DNA of 64,000 nt from CAZCCV01 sp964497515 (GTDB lineage Bacteria > Armatimonadota > UBA5829 > DTLH01): assembly GCA_964497515.1 (NCBI GenBank), contig CAZCCV010000006.1:16303-80302 (forward strand). Direction: 5' to 3'. A program made the position numbers and the translations under genes. Under the pieces are notes generated by a model that was not told where the DNA came from, ran no database searches, and worked only from the letters and a program-made list of their open reading frames with translations. Of this stretch, positions 42,641-50,370 are shown in pieces. The first letter of the stretch is position 1. Each line of letters begins with the position of its first letter.

Positions 42641-43450
42641 ATGATACTCTTGGGCTCTTCGGGTTTCAGTTACGAAGACTGGAAAGGCAATTTCTATCCC
42701 GAACTAATCCACTCAAAAGAGATGCTGCCATATTATGCAAAACGGTTTGGCACAGTCGAGATCAATTCCACTTACTACGCCATTCCCAGACCCTCTGCTG
42801 TTCTTGATATGGCGCGGCGCACTCCAGAAGATTTTGTGTTCACAGTAAAAGCGCACCAGAGTATCACCCACAGTTCCGAACCCGACTCTGCAGTTTTTTC
42901 GTCCTTCAGGCGTGCGATAGACCCACTTGTAGAAAGCGGCAAGCTGGGTTGTGTGCTCGCACAATATCCCTGGAGTTTCAAACCGTCGAAGGAAACTGCA
43001 GCCGCGTTAGAGCAACTTAAAGTCGGGTTGGCAGACCTGCCTGTAGTCGTCGAGTTCCGCAATTCCAAATGGGCTGATGAGAGCACATACAGTCTGTTGC
43101 GTAAGTTGGATCTGGGTTGGTGCTCTGTAGATGAACCGGCACTCCAAGGACTGATGCCACGACAAGGAATACTCACCTCGAGCATTGCTTATCTGCGTTT
43201 TCATGGGAGAAATGCAGCCAAATGGTGGAAGCACGAACACGCCTGGCAGAGATATGATTATCTCTACTCCGAAGAGGGGCTCACCGAGTGGACTACGAAG
43301 GTGCACGAGCTAGGCTCAAAAGCCCAGACTACATTCGTATTCTTCAATAATCACTACCGCGGGAAGTCCGCCGAGAATGCGAGGATGTTCGCGCGGATGT
43401 TGGGGATGCCAGCGAGCGAAATCCCAGCCGACCAACCATCTCTCTTTTAA
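42641..43450 (+). CDS. DUF72 family protein
   Basis: A 269-residue DUF72 (YecE-like) protein, a TIM-barrel-like family of unknown biochemical function. It starts MILLGSSGFSYEDWKGNFYP and has the family motifs FGTVEINSTYYAIP, FVFTVKAHQSITH and YLRFHGRN; the C-terminal FFNNHYRGKSAENA is also typical. The frame opens two codons earlier at a TTG overlapping the previous stop, but the ATG at 42641 fits the family. It is probably translated from the same transcript as the FG-GAP gene. Confidence 0.92.
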   Translation: MILLGSSGFSYEDWKGNFYPELIHSKEMLPYYAKRFGTVEINSTYYAIPRPSAVLDMARRTPEDFVFTVKAHQSITHSSEPDSAVFSSFRRAIDPLVESGKLGCVLAQYPWSFKPSKETAAALEQLKVGLADLPVVVEFRNSKWADESTYSLLRKLDLGWCSVDEPALQGLMPRQGILTSSIAYLRFHGRNAAKWWKHEHAWQRYDYLYSEEGLTEWTTKVHELGSKAQTTFVFFNNHYRGKSAENARMFARMLGMPASEIPADQPSLF

Positions 43451-43468
43451 GTATCATCTAACGCGTTC

Positions 43469-43497
43469 TTGACGAGTGTTATCCCCTGTGTTAGACT
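43469..43497 (+). promoter_or_regulatory. promoter of the prepilin-like gene
   Basis: TTGACG, 17 bases, TAGACT. It places transcription start near 43504 and rules out the upstream TTG at 43469 as a translation start. Confidence 0.55.
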
Positions 43498-43543
43498 GCA
43501 GGCGGCTCTGCATTTCTTCGACCGATCAGGGGGCCTGATTACG

Positions 43544-44236
43544 TTGGATTATAACAGAAGGAAGGAATGCCTCGGATTTACACTGATCGAGCTATTGGTG
43601 GTTATTGCCATCATTGCAATTTTGGCCGCCATTCTTTTCCCCATTCTTGTCAGTGCCAAAGCGCGTTCACAACAGATCAAATGCCTCAGCAACCTCCGAC
43701 AATTGGCAGTGTGCATGAGAAGCTACGGGGTTGATTGGAACGGACGCTTCCCATACGCTAACGAGTGGGGTCAAGAGCCAACTCTGCCCACTGTATTGCG
43801 GCAATACGTGGGAACCAAAGCTGCTCGAGGGATTTTCGTATGCCCTGCAGATGTCGGTGCACGATGGGAGCACGGCGGTTCGGGCACCGTAAGCTACGCC
43901 AAGCAGTACCGAGATACCAGCTACGGTTGGGCCGGTTTCAACTTCAAGACAACCTCTATGGGACCCTGGCTTTCCACACTTTCGATGGAGAACCCCGTCG
44001 ATCCCGCCGGCTATGAGAGATTTCCCCAGTGGCGTTGGATATGGGATCTTCCTCTTTCCAAACGCAATATGATTTGGGATCACAACCCTTGGCACTCGCT
44101 TAGAGGAACTGTTCCTTCGGGAAACAGACTTGCAGCACAGGGGCTGAACTGTGTTGTCTACGTTGATGGGCACGCCAAAGTGATGGATTACCAAAAATTC
44201 CTGCAGTACCTCTGGGGTAACAGCGAACCCAAGTAA
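43544..44236 (+). CDS. type IV prepilin-like protein with H-X9-DG-type tail
   Basis: A 230-residue pseudopilin-like protein. The class III signal is unmistakable: CLG followed by FTLIELLVVIAIIAILAAILFP, with cleavage by prepilin peptidase expected after the glycine. The C-terminal part has NPWHSLRGTVPSGN and VVYVDGHAKVM, matching the processing-associated H-X9-DG region of Planctomycetes, Armatimonadetes and Lentisphaerae. The TTG start follows a G-rich stretch. It is a lone gene without pilus machinery nearby; such families are often strongly expanded in their genomes. Confidence 0.88.
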   Translation: MDYNRRKECLGFTLIELLVVIAIIAILAAILFPILVSAKARSQQIKCLSNLRQLAVCMRSYGVDWNGRFPYANEWGQEPTLPTVLRQYVGTKAARGIFVCPADVGARWEHGGSGTVSYAKQYRDTSYGWAGFNFKTTSMGPWLSTLSMENPVDPAGYERFPQWRWIWDLPLSKRNMIWDHNPWHSLRGTVPSGNRLAAQGLNCVVYVDGHAKVMDYQKFLQYLWGNSEPK

Positions 44237-44310
44237 CGCCGGCATTTGACCCTCTATGCAATTCAAAAACGGATGAGTCTGGCTGCGTTTGGCTGGCTTT
44301 TTCAAGGGTA

Positions 44311-44316
44311 TAATAG
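44311..44316 (+). promoter_or_regulatory. -10 element of the ferritin-like gene
   Basis: Perfect TATAAT 34 bases before the start codon; no convincing -35. Confidence 0.4.
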
Positions 44317-44350
44317 ATGAGGTAACTGACTTATTTAGGAGGCGATGAGA

Positions 44351-44887
44351 ATGCGAGAGATCCCGAACGATCCTCAGTTGATAATGGAGGCTGCAATAGC
44401 CAATGAAATAGAAGGTCACAAGATACTTCTAAGAGGCAAAGAAGCGTCTGACGACCCGCTTGCCAAAGCTACTTTTGAGTTTTTGGCCAACGAAGAGCTA
44501 CATCACATAGAGCTCATCAAAGAGTTCTCGCAGGTACTGGCGGGCATACGAAGCTGGGATCCGTCCAGCCTGAGAGAGAACAATCTGTCCGAAGCGGGCC
44601 TCAGTATTCGAAAGATATTCGAGCGCTTTGCCACACAGTTCGAAGCAGTCGGCTCGGCCGATGACCAGCGGCTGGAAGTGTACAAAATCGCAATGGATAT
44701 GGAGCGTCGGGGACACGATTTCTATCGCAAAGCTGCCGAGCAGGTTGAAGACGAAAAAGCAAAATCCCTCTTCAACTGGCTTGCTGACGAAGAGATCAGA
44801 CACTTCACCATAATCCAGGATACATACGATTTTATCAAACAGCCAGATGCCATCCTCGCGATGGAGGAACGCTGGATGCAGACGTAG
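44351..44887 (+). CDS. rubrerythrin/ferritin-like diiron protein
   Basis: A 178-residue four-helix protein. Four carboxylate/histidine patterns typical of ferritin-like diiron sites appear in order: NEIEGHKIL, NEELHHIEL, DMERRGHDFY and DEEIRHFTI. There is no C-terminal rubredoxin domain, so it resembles erythrin-type proteins that reduce peroxide or handle iron. Two ATGs follow AGGAGG; the second (44351), eight bases away, is preferred over 44345 at two bases. It suits an anaerobe's oxygen defence. Confidence 0.88.
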   Translation: MREIPNDPQLIMEAAIANEIEGHKILLRGKEASDDPLAKATFEFLANEELHHIELIKEFSQVLAGIRSWDPSSLRENNLSEAGLSIRKIFERFATQFEAVGSADDQRLEVYKIAMDMERRGHDFYRKAAEQVEDEKAKSLFNWLADEEIRHFTIIQDTYDFIKQPDAILAMEERWMQT

Positions 44888-44901
44888 GCTCTATAAGCCT
44901 C

Positions 44902-44910
44902 TGCTATAAT
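44902..44910 (+). promoter_or_regulatory. extended -10 promoter of the DoxX operon
   Basis: TGCTATAAT, a perfect extended -10, 46 bases before the doxX-like ATG. Confidence 0.6.
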
Positions 44911-44955
44911 CACTGACGTTGTCCTGTTCGAGTTTGGTGCGAAGAGGAGGACTAC

Positions 44956-45414
44956 ATGAATACAAAGAACAATTTTTGGAACATTTGCGCATCGACGGTG
45001 GCGCCACTGGTGCTGCGGATTGCGCTTGGAGTAATATTCATTGCACACGGATCACAGAAGCTGCTTGGTGCATTTGATGGCCCTGGAATACAAGGAACAG
45101 CGGGCTACTTCACTAGCCTGGGAATCCAACCAGCCAAGTTTATGGCACTAATGGTGGCATTAGTGGAGTTCGGTGGTGGCATTGCCTTGCTGCTGGGGTT
45201 TTTGACTCGACTGGCTGCTGCGGGTATCACAGTGACTATGATCGTGGCTGTATCGTTGATTCACGGAAAAAAAGGTTTCTTCGCGGATGGCGGTGGATTC
45301 GAATACAATCTTGCTTTGATAGGGATGGGCGTTGCGCTGATGCTTATGGGAGCAGGATCAATCTCACTCGACCACCTCGGAAGAAAACTGTGTTTGCGGT
45401 GCAATAAAAGGTAA
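44956..45414 (+). CDS. DoxX family membrane protein
   Basis: A 152-residue membrane protein of the DoxX/SURF4-like family with about four transmembrane helices. It contains VLRIALGVIFIAHGSQKL, VALVEFGGGIALLLGFLTRLAA and ALIGMGVALMLMGAGSISLD. AGGAGG lies five bases before the ATG. DoxX-type proteins are linked to thiosulfate oxidation or redox stress in some organisms; the function here is unknown. It heads a three-gene operon. Confidence 0.9.
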   Translation: MNTKNNFWNICASTVAPLVLRIALGVIFIAHGSQKLLGAFDGPGIQGTAGYFTSLGIQPAKFMALMVALVEFGGGIALLLGFLTRLAAAGITVTMIVAVSLIHGKKGFFADGGGFEYNLALIGMGVALMLMGAGSISLDHLGRKLCLRCNKR

Positions 45415-45426
45415 GGAGAATAATTG

Positions 45427-46647
45427 GTGAAACGAGAGGAGCGAGGTCAGGAAAGCTCCTGTAGCCTGGTTAGACTTTCGATTGCCGCTGTGATTGGAGC
45501 TATCGCAGCGGCAATCATTGGGTTTGGAGCCAGTATTTGGGTATATGCCTCCGGATTAGGAATTTTTGCCCCTGCTGAAGGTATCAACGCATCCACACTT
45601 CAGACACTCACACGTAGTGGCCTGAATTTCCTTGCAAGCCACCACATAAGGATAGTTGGAGACAGCGTGCCAGGGGGAGATCCGACTATTCACACCATCA
45701 TCATCTGGCCTATCACATTGTGGGCACTCATTCCTGCGATATCACTGATAATCGGAGGGTATTTCAGCCGTAGAATTCTTGGAAAAGGCGGCTGGGTTTC
45801 TGGCGCATTTGTCGCGGTGCCATATACAATTTTGCTTGCTGTTGGCAGTGGATGGTTCACTGCATCTACTGCTAACGTGGTGTTGCCAGCGGTAAAAGGA
45901 CTTGAAATTGGTGGGTCGGGGGTATCTGCAGTGCCTTTGAGAGCAGTTCCCGCAAGCCTGATTGTTAGCGGATTGACGTTAGGTGTAGTCTTTGGCGGGC
46001 TAGGAGCTGACGTTACCGGCGCAATCAAACTCAGGTGGCCCGTGTGGCTGAGAGGAGCATTCATTTCGTTACTGGCAAGCTACGCGGTCTTTCTAATCAT
46101 AATAGCGCTCGCCTCCGGATTCTGGTCTGGAAAAATTTCTGAGAGTATCGACGGCACGAATAGCCGAAGCTCGAGAATCGTGCTTTCATCGCTCCCTGCG
46201 GCTGCAGGGCTAGGTGACTATCTGGCGCACGGAGCTACGGTCAGCAGTGTTTTTTCATCTCCTTTTGAGGATGAAGACACTATTCTTCGTGTCGGCCTCT
46301 TGCGTGGAGTTCCGACTGATGAAGGACAGAAGAAAGCACCTGTTGCGGCGTATCTATTAATGATTCTACCTGCGGCTATACTCTTTTCGACAGGGCGATG
46401 GATGTCAAAACAAGTCCTGGAACCCGTATCCAAGTTGTCTTTTGTCATAAGTTTCGCTGGATCTTACGCGTTGATTCTAACTGCCTGCACCAGTCTGTTT
46501 TCGCTCGTTCAGAGCACTACTGTTAGAACCAGCGATATTAGTAATACACTCGCAGTCCGACTGTCGGTAGCCCCTGCCGAAGTATTCTTAACGGGACTGG
46601 TGATGGCTTTAGTATTCGGCTATTTGGGTCTTTGTAGAAGAAAATGA
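45427..46647 (+). CDS. polytopic membrane protein of unknown function
   Basis: I do not recognise a family. The 406-residue protein has roughly eight hydrophobic helices (about 16-45, 88-112, 120-145, 180-205, 213-238, 310-330, 335-360 and 380-402). A soluble loop lies at about 240-305. There are no obvious catalytic motifs. AAGGAG serves either the GTG at 45427 (eight bases) or a TTG at 45424 (five bases). It follows the DoxX gene by 12 bases and overlaps the next gene by four. Confidence 0.75.
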   Translation: MKREERGQESSCSLVRLSIAAVIGAIAAAIIGFGASIWVYASGLGIFAPAEGINASTLQTLTRSGLNFLASHHIRIVGDSVPGGDPTIHTIIIWPITLWALIPAISLIIGGYFSRRILGKGGWVSGAFVAVPYTILLAVGSGWFTASTANVVLPAVKGLEIGGSGVSAVPLRAVPASLIVSGLTLGVVFGGLGADVTGAIKLRWPVWLRGAFISLLASYAVFLIIIALASGFWSGKISESIDGTNSRSSRIVLSSLPAAAGLGDYLAHGATVSSVFSSPFEDEDTILRVGLLRGVPTDEGQKKAPVAAYLLMILPAAILFSTGRWMSKQVLEPVSKLSFVISFAGSYALILTACTSLFSLVQSTTVRTSDISNTLAVRLSVAPAEVFLTGLVMALVFGYLGLCRRK

Positions 46648-47117
46648 TTATTCGCAATAGTACAGAACACGACGTGAAGTCACTCTTCGAGAGTGCATTA
46701 ACCGAACACGATCACAACGGTTTAGTGGTTGAAATCAAATACTGCCGCAAAGGGGCAAAACGACCTATCACAGGGACGTACTACCGTTACTGCCGTTCGG
46801 CACCGAAGGGGAGATTGATTCGGCTTAGGATCAATCGAGAGAACAGCTACCCGATAACACTTCCGTTTAAGACATCTGAATATGTCGAAAAGCTGGACAA
46901 ATACGGTCGAGTGATAGCCAAACACCAGAGACTGAAGTGCGTGCCTTTCAACAGTGCTGAGCATATGCTTTTGGGTGTATTTCTTCACGAGTTTTCACAC
47001 TACCTGGATCACGTGCAAGGTCTAAACGGACGATACAAACAGACCAAAGCCGACAAGTTCGCGGTTGCAGGACTTGCCCGGCTTGGCATACTCCATGCTG
47101 CAACGGATGGCAAATAG
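46644..47117 (+). CDS. putative zinc metallopeptidase (HEFSH)
   Basis: A 157-residue soluble protein with a zincin motif HEFSHYLDH at 115-123, followed by LNGRYKQTKADKFA, which may supply a third ligand. It resembles small SprT-like or minimal gluzincin proteins but is not clearly either. It begins by ATGA overlap with the stop of the membrane protein gene, implying coupled translation. Intramembrane or membrane-associated partner work is possible; the substrate is unknown. Confidence 0.75.
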   Translation: MIIRNSTEHDVKSLFESALTEHDHNGLVVEIKYCRKGAKRPITGTYYRYCRSAPKGRLIRLRINRENSYPITLPFKTSEYVEKLDKYGRVIAKHQRLKCVPFNSAEHMLLGVFLHEFSHYLDHVQGLNGRYKQTKADKFAVAGLARLGILHAATDGK

Positions 47118-47192
47118 AAGAATTTCCTGCATTTAGTACAAACACCCTGCATTTTGAATAACCTCTAATAAGTCAACAAGTCAATGAATCTT

Positions 47193-47221
47193 TTGAAATC
47201 AACTCAACAATTGAACATATT
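47193..47221 (+). promoter_or_regulatory. candidate promoter of the barrel-like gene
   Basis: TTGAAA, 17 bases, CATATT. The remaining leader up to 47433 shows no gene. Confidence 0.35.
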
Positions 47222-47433
47222 GCAGGCAATAGCGGTTGGTTTGAATCGTCTGGTTGATTAAGGACTGTTAGAAATGCCCGTGTTCTGGAGTTAAGCTCAA
47301 TGCTTACCAAATTGCGTTTCTAGCAGACAAACAATTGGAAATGGGATTAAGGTAAGTTCGATTGTCGTGTTGAGGAAACATGGATACTCACACTGGCAAG
47401 GACTACCTCCCAAAAGCCAAAGGAGGTTATGAA

Positions 47434-48096
47434 TTGAAAAGACTTGCACTCACCACTCTGGTGGCGGGGCTGCTGGTGCTGGGATTGATCCCTGCATTTG
47501 GCGCGCCGAATCTCTACGGAACCAGCGGATTGATGGAGATCGCCGATGACTCCATCCAGCCAGTCAAATCCATTTCGGTTGGATATCACGGCATTTCCAA
47601 TGGTGGCACTGTAAACTTCTACTCCCTGGGCGTTGGCATTGCGCCAAACCTGGAAATCAGTGCTTGTGTTCTATCCTATGGTGGAACTGAGACCACACTT
47701 AACGCCAAGTATCTCGTTACTCCTGAGACCGCAACCCGACCCTCAGTCACGGTAGGCGTTGTGGACGCCCTTGAGAAGTGGAGTGACGACCCAGGCCTTT
47801 ACGTTCTTCTTGGTAAGAATCTTACATCTGCAGCCGAGGAGATCGCCGGCCGACCGTCGAAGCCTCTTCGCGGATACCTGGGATTTGGAATGGGCGCGGC
47901 AAAGGGTCTGCTGGTAGGACTCGATTGGTCGCTTGCCCCGAAGATCTCTGCAATGGCAGAGTTCAGAACCGAATGGGAATCGCACGGCAACATCGGTATT
48001 CGCTACGCTGCAACCGATGAGATCAACATTGATCTCGGCCTGTACGACTTCAAAGACTTCACGTTCGGTGCCAGCTACACCGCAATCCGCTTCTAG
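47434..48096 (+). CDS. secreted YjbH-like / beta-barrel-type protein
   Basis: A 220-residue exported protein. The signal peptide is KRLALTTLVAGLLVLGLIPAFG, with mature start near APNLYGTSGLMEIADDSIQP, a G-x-GL-x-x-P-like opening found in YjbH-type and other barrel-like proteins. The rest is rich in alternating beta strands (SISVGYHGISNGG, ISAMAEFRTEWES, FTFGASYTAIRF) and ends in an aromatic residue, as outer-membrane barrels do. The start is TTG with GGAGG seven bases upstream; an ATG in between runs straight into a stop. An outer-membrane location would imply a diderm cell. Confidence 0.65.
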   Translation: MKRLALTTLVAGLLVLGLIPAFGAPNLYGTSGLMEIADDSIQPVKSISVGYHGISNGGTVNFYSLGVGIAPNLEISACVLSYGGTETTLNAKYLVTPETATRPSVTVGVVDALEKWSDDPGLYVLLGKNLTSAAEEIAGRPSKPLRGYLGFGMGAAKGLLVGLDWSLAPKISAMAEFRTEWESHGNIGIRYAATDEINIDLGLYDFKDFTFGASYTAIRF

Positions 48097-48264
48097 TTGT
48101 AGATTGCCTGGCATAGTATGATGGAATATGTGGCAGCCTGCTCAATTGGCCGCCGCATTCATATGTACAGTCGTAGGCAATGACTGGAACGAAAACCAGC
48201 AAAAGTGAGTCATATTCGAAATAGAGGGGCGACGGTTGTGCCGTTTCCGGTGCTGGATCGGTCG
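48097..48264. other. gene-free stretch before the histidine kinase promoter
   Basis: About 170 bases containing only short hairpins (for example CTGG ... CCAG) and a GGTC-GTT-GACC repeat that begins just before and runs over the -35 of the next promoter. No coding frame is convincing. Confidence 0.45.
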
Positions 48265-48294
48265 TTGACCGGCTGACTAGCCACATGCTATAAT
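48265..48294 (+). promoter_or_regulatory. histidine kinase promoter
   Basis: TTGACC, 18 bases, TATAAT preceded by TGC (extended -10). The -35 is embedded in the small inverted repeat CGGTC-GTT-GACCG. Confidence 0.75.
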
Positions 48295-48300
48295 CCATTT

Positions 48301-48439
48301 GTTGGGTTAGTACCCCACGCGCGACTTGGCATAGGCTGACTCGTGCGACTACGATTTCGCGCGGCCATCTTCCCTCGGGCCGCGCGCTGCTGTTGGTGTT
48401 CCGGCCTGACCATATACCGCCCTGTCTTATCGGGTTAGG
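48301..48439 (+). promoter_or_regulatory. GC-rich structured leader of the histidine kinase
   Basis: The leader contains GGGT-TAGT-ACCC and a 9-bp stem CGCGCGGCC (48358-48366) / GGCCGCGCG (48378-48386). An earlier CGCGCG near 48320 could compete with this stem. GGGTTAG recurs at both ends. No T-run follows, so it is not a plain terminator. Confidence 0.4.
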
Positions 48440-48466
48440 TTGGCTGATATTAGCGAGGTAGATGTC

Positions 48467-50254
48467 TTGAGTAACGACGAATTAGTTGCCTTAAAGGATC
48501 GTATAGAAGCCTACGAAAAAGCATTAGACGAAAAGAACGTTGCTATATCGGCGCTCGAACGCGCTAATAAGCAGCTAGAAGAGAAAGTCCGCGCTTCGGA
48601 GATGACGGAAGGGCCTGCTTCACTGACAGAGCTCGAGGAAACACTTAAGCGCCTCGTTTTCCGCGTAGCAATGATCTTGCAGGCGGAAAAATGCGTGTTT
48701 ATGCTCTTCGACAAGGACACCGGTAATCTGGTGGCGACCAAGCCTGCACACGGACTCACCGATGATGAGGTTCGCAGGTTCCGTGTTGGAGCCACCCAGG
48801 GCATCTCTGGGGAAGTCTATCGTGACCAGAAGCCCATCATTCTGTATGACGCTGTAAACGATCCACGCACAATCAAAGAGAATGTCGGGCTGCTGAGTAT
48901 TCACAACGGTGTTTGTGTGCCGCTTATTATCGAGAAGCGCGACGAAGACACAAACAAAGTAATTGAGACTAGACCGATCGGCGTCCTGCACGTATTCAAC
49001 AAACGTGATGGCAACGTGTTCATCAACGAAGACGTCAATCTGCTTACAAGACTCTCCAAAAACGCAGCATCTGTTATCGCAAGCGCTGCGATGTATCGAG
49101 AAGTTGTAGAAGAAAAAGAAGAGCTCGAAAGTATCATTGAAAGCGTCTATGCCGGACTGCTGATGATTAACCAATCTGAGCGAATCATCCAGATCAACGC
49201 ATCCGCGCGCACGATGCTTGATATCGGCGACCAGGATCTCACAGGAAAACTCTTCGAAGAAGTTATCAAGGTCGAACGAGTCAATGAGATGCTCAAAGAG
49301 TCGATGGCAGAGTGCTCCGAGCTAGCGGAGGAAGTCAGCATTATCGTCGAGGGCGATGAGGGCGAGAGAGAGAACATCTACCAGGTTCAGACTGCGATAG
49401 TTAGAAGCGATGATAGTCAGCCGATGGGCGTCGTTGCAATTTTAAACGACATCACCGAAATAAGAAGCATCGAGCGGATGAAGACAGCTTTTGTCTCTAC
49501 GGTATCCCACGAACTCCGAACTCCGCTTACATCAATTAAAGGGTTCATCTCAACGCTTCTGCAGGATGAAGATGGCACATTCTACGATCACGAAACACAG
49601 CGTGAGTTCTACACAATTATCGATACTGAATGCGATCGTCTTACCAGGCTTATCAGCGACCTGTTGAACGTATCAAGAATTGAGGCCGGACGTGCTCTGG
49701 ATCTGAATCCAAAACCAGTCACACTACCACCGTTGATTGAGAAGGTTGTGACGGTCCAGAGGAGTTATACAGACAAACACGATCTGGTGATTGACATAAA
49801 GAACGAACTCCCTGTTATTGTAGCCGATGAGGACAAGGTAGATCAGATTCTAACCAACCTTACAAACAACGCTATCAAATACTCACCCGAAGGTGGAACA
49901 GTCACAGTCACGGCTGAGACAGATGGCGATATTGTTCGAATGTCGGTATCTGACCAGGGAATGGGGATTCCGAAGGATCATCTGCCAAAGGTCTTTGACA
50001 GATTCCACCGAATCGACAACCGCGACACGAGAAAAGTGGGTGGAACGGGAATCGGACTGTATCTTGTAAAACACCTTGTGGAAGCACACGGCGGCAAGAT
50101 TTGGGCCGAGAGCGAACAGGGGCAGGGTTCGAGCTTCATTTTTGAGCTGCCTAAGTGCCCGCCGCAGTTTGCGGAGGAACACGATCAGTTGATGGAAGGA
50201 GACGGCCAGGGTGGCCTCCAGCAGCCCGGTATGCGACCCGCGGATGTAGAATAA
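48467..50254 (+). CDS. cytosolic GAF-PAS sensor histidine kinase
   Basis: A 595-residue histidine kinase without membrane segments. Order: short coiled coil (1-55), GAF (about 60-205), coiled linker, PAS (about 220-330), HisKA with the phospho-acceptor His348 in STVSHELRTPLTSIKGF, and HATPase (NLTNNAIKYSPEGG, SDQGMGIP, GGTGIGLYLVKHL). The sensed ligand should be cytoplasmic. A TTG at 48440 also opens the frame, but the TTG at 48467 has GAGG eight bases upstream. No response regulator is adjacent. A hairpin terminator follows at 50278. Confidence 0.92.
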   Translation: MSNDELVALKDRIEAYEKALDEKNVAISALERANKQLEEKVRASEMTEGPASLTELEETLKRLVFRVAMILQAEKCVFMLFDKDTGNLVATKPAHGLTDDEVRRFRVGATQGISGEVYRDQKPIILYDAVNDPRTIKENVGLLSIHNGVCVPLIIEKRDEDTNKVIETRPIGVLHVFNKRDGNVFINEDVNLLTRLSKNAASVIASAAMYREVVEEKEELESIIESVYAGLLMINQSERIIQINASARTMLDIGDQDLTGKLFEEVIKVERVNEMLKESMAECSELAEEVSIIVEGDEGERENIYQVQTAIVRSDDSQPMGVVAILNDITEIRSIERMKTAFVSTVSHELRTPLTSIKGFISTLLQDEDGTFYDHETQREFYTIIDTECDRLTRLISDLLNVSRIEAGRALDLNPKPVTLPPLIEKVVTVQRSYTDKHDLVIDIKNELPVIVADEDKVDQILTNLTNNAIKYSPEGGTVTVTAETDGDIVRMSVSDQGMGIPKDHLPKVFDRFHRIDNRDTRKVGGTGIGLYLVKHLVEAHGGKIWAESEQGQGSSFIFELPKCPPQFAEEHDQLMEGDGQGGLQQPGMRPADVE

Positions 50255-50265
50255 CTCCTGAACGA

Positions 50266-50296
50266 TTGGCAAAATACAGTGGAGTCGGTGTATAAT
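50266..50296 (+). promoter_or_regulatory. possible promoter inside the terminator
   Basis: TTGGCA (50266-50271), 19 bases, TATAAT (50291-50296). Spacing is long. It would drive the zinc-ribbon/dut operon starting at 50371. Confidence 0.4.
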
Positions 50297-50314
50297 CTCA
50301 TCGGCTCCACTTTT
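50278..50314 (+). terminator. terminator of the histidine kinase with TATAAT in its loop
   Basis: A 13-bp stem (AGTGGAGTCGGTG / CATCGGCTCCACT, two G-U pairs) with loop TATAATCT, followed by TTTTGTATT. The loop carries a perfect -10 hexamer. Confidence 0.75.
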
Positions 50315-50370
50315 GTATTACAGCGTCTGCAAACGTCTACGTGGTGCAGACAACTACTCTGAGGTGAATG

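Noticed and set aside
43469..43543. Longer prepilin starting at 43469
   Set aside because: That TTG is the -35 box of a plausible promoter, so it cannot be in the mRNA.
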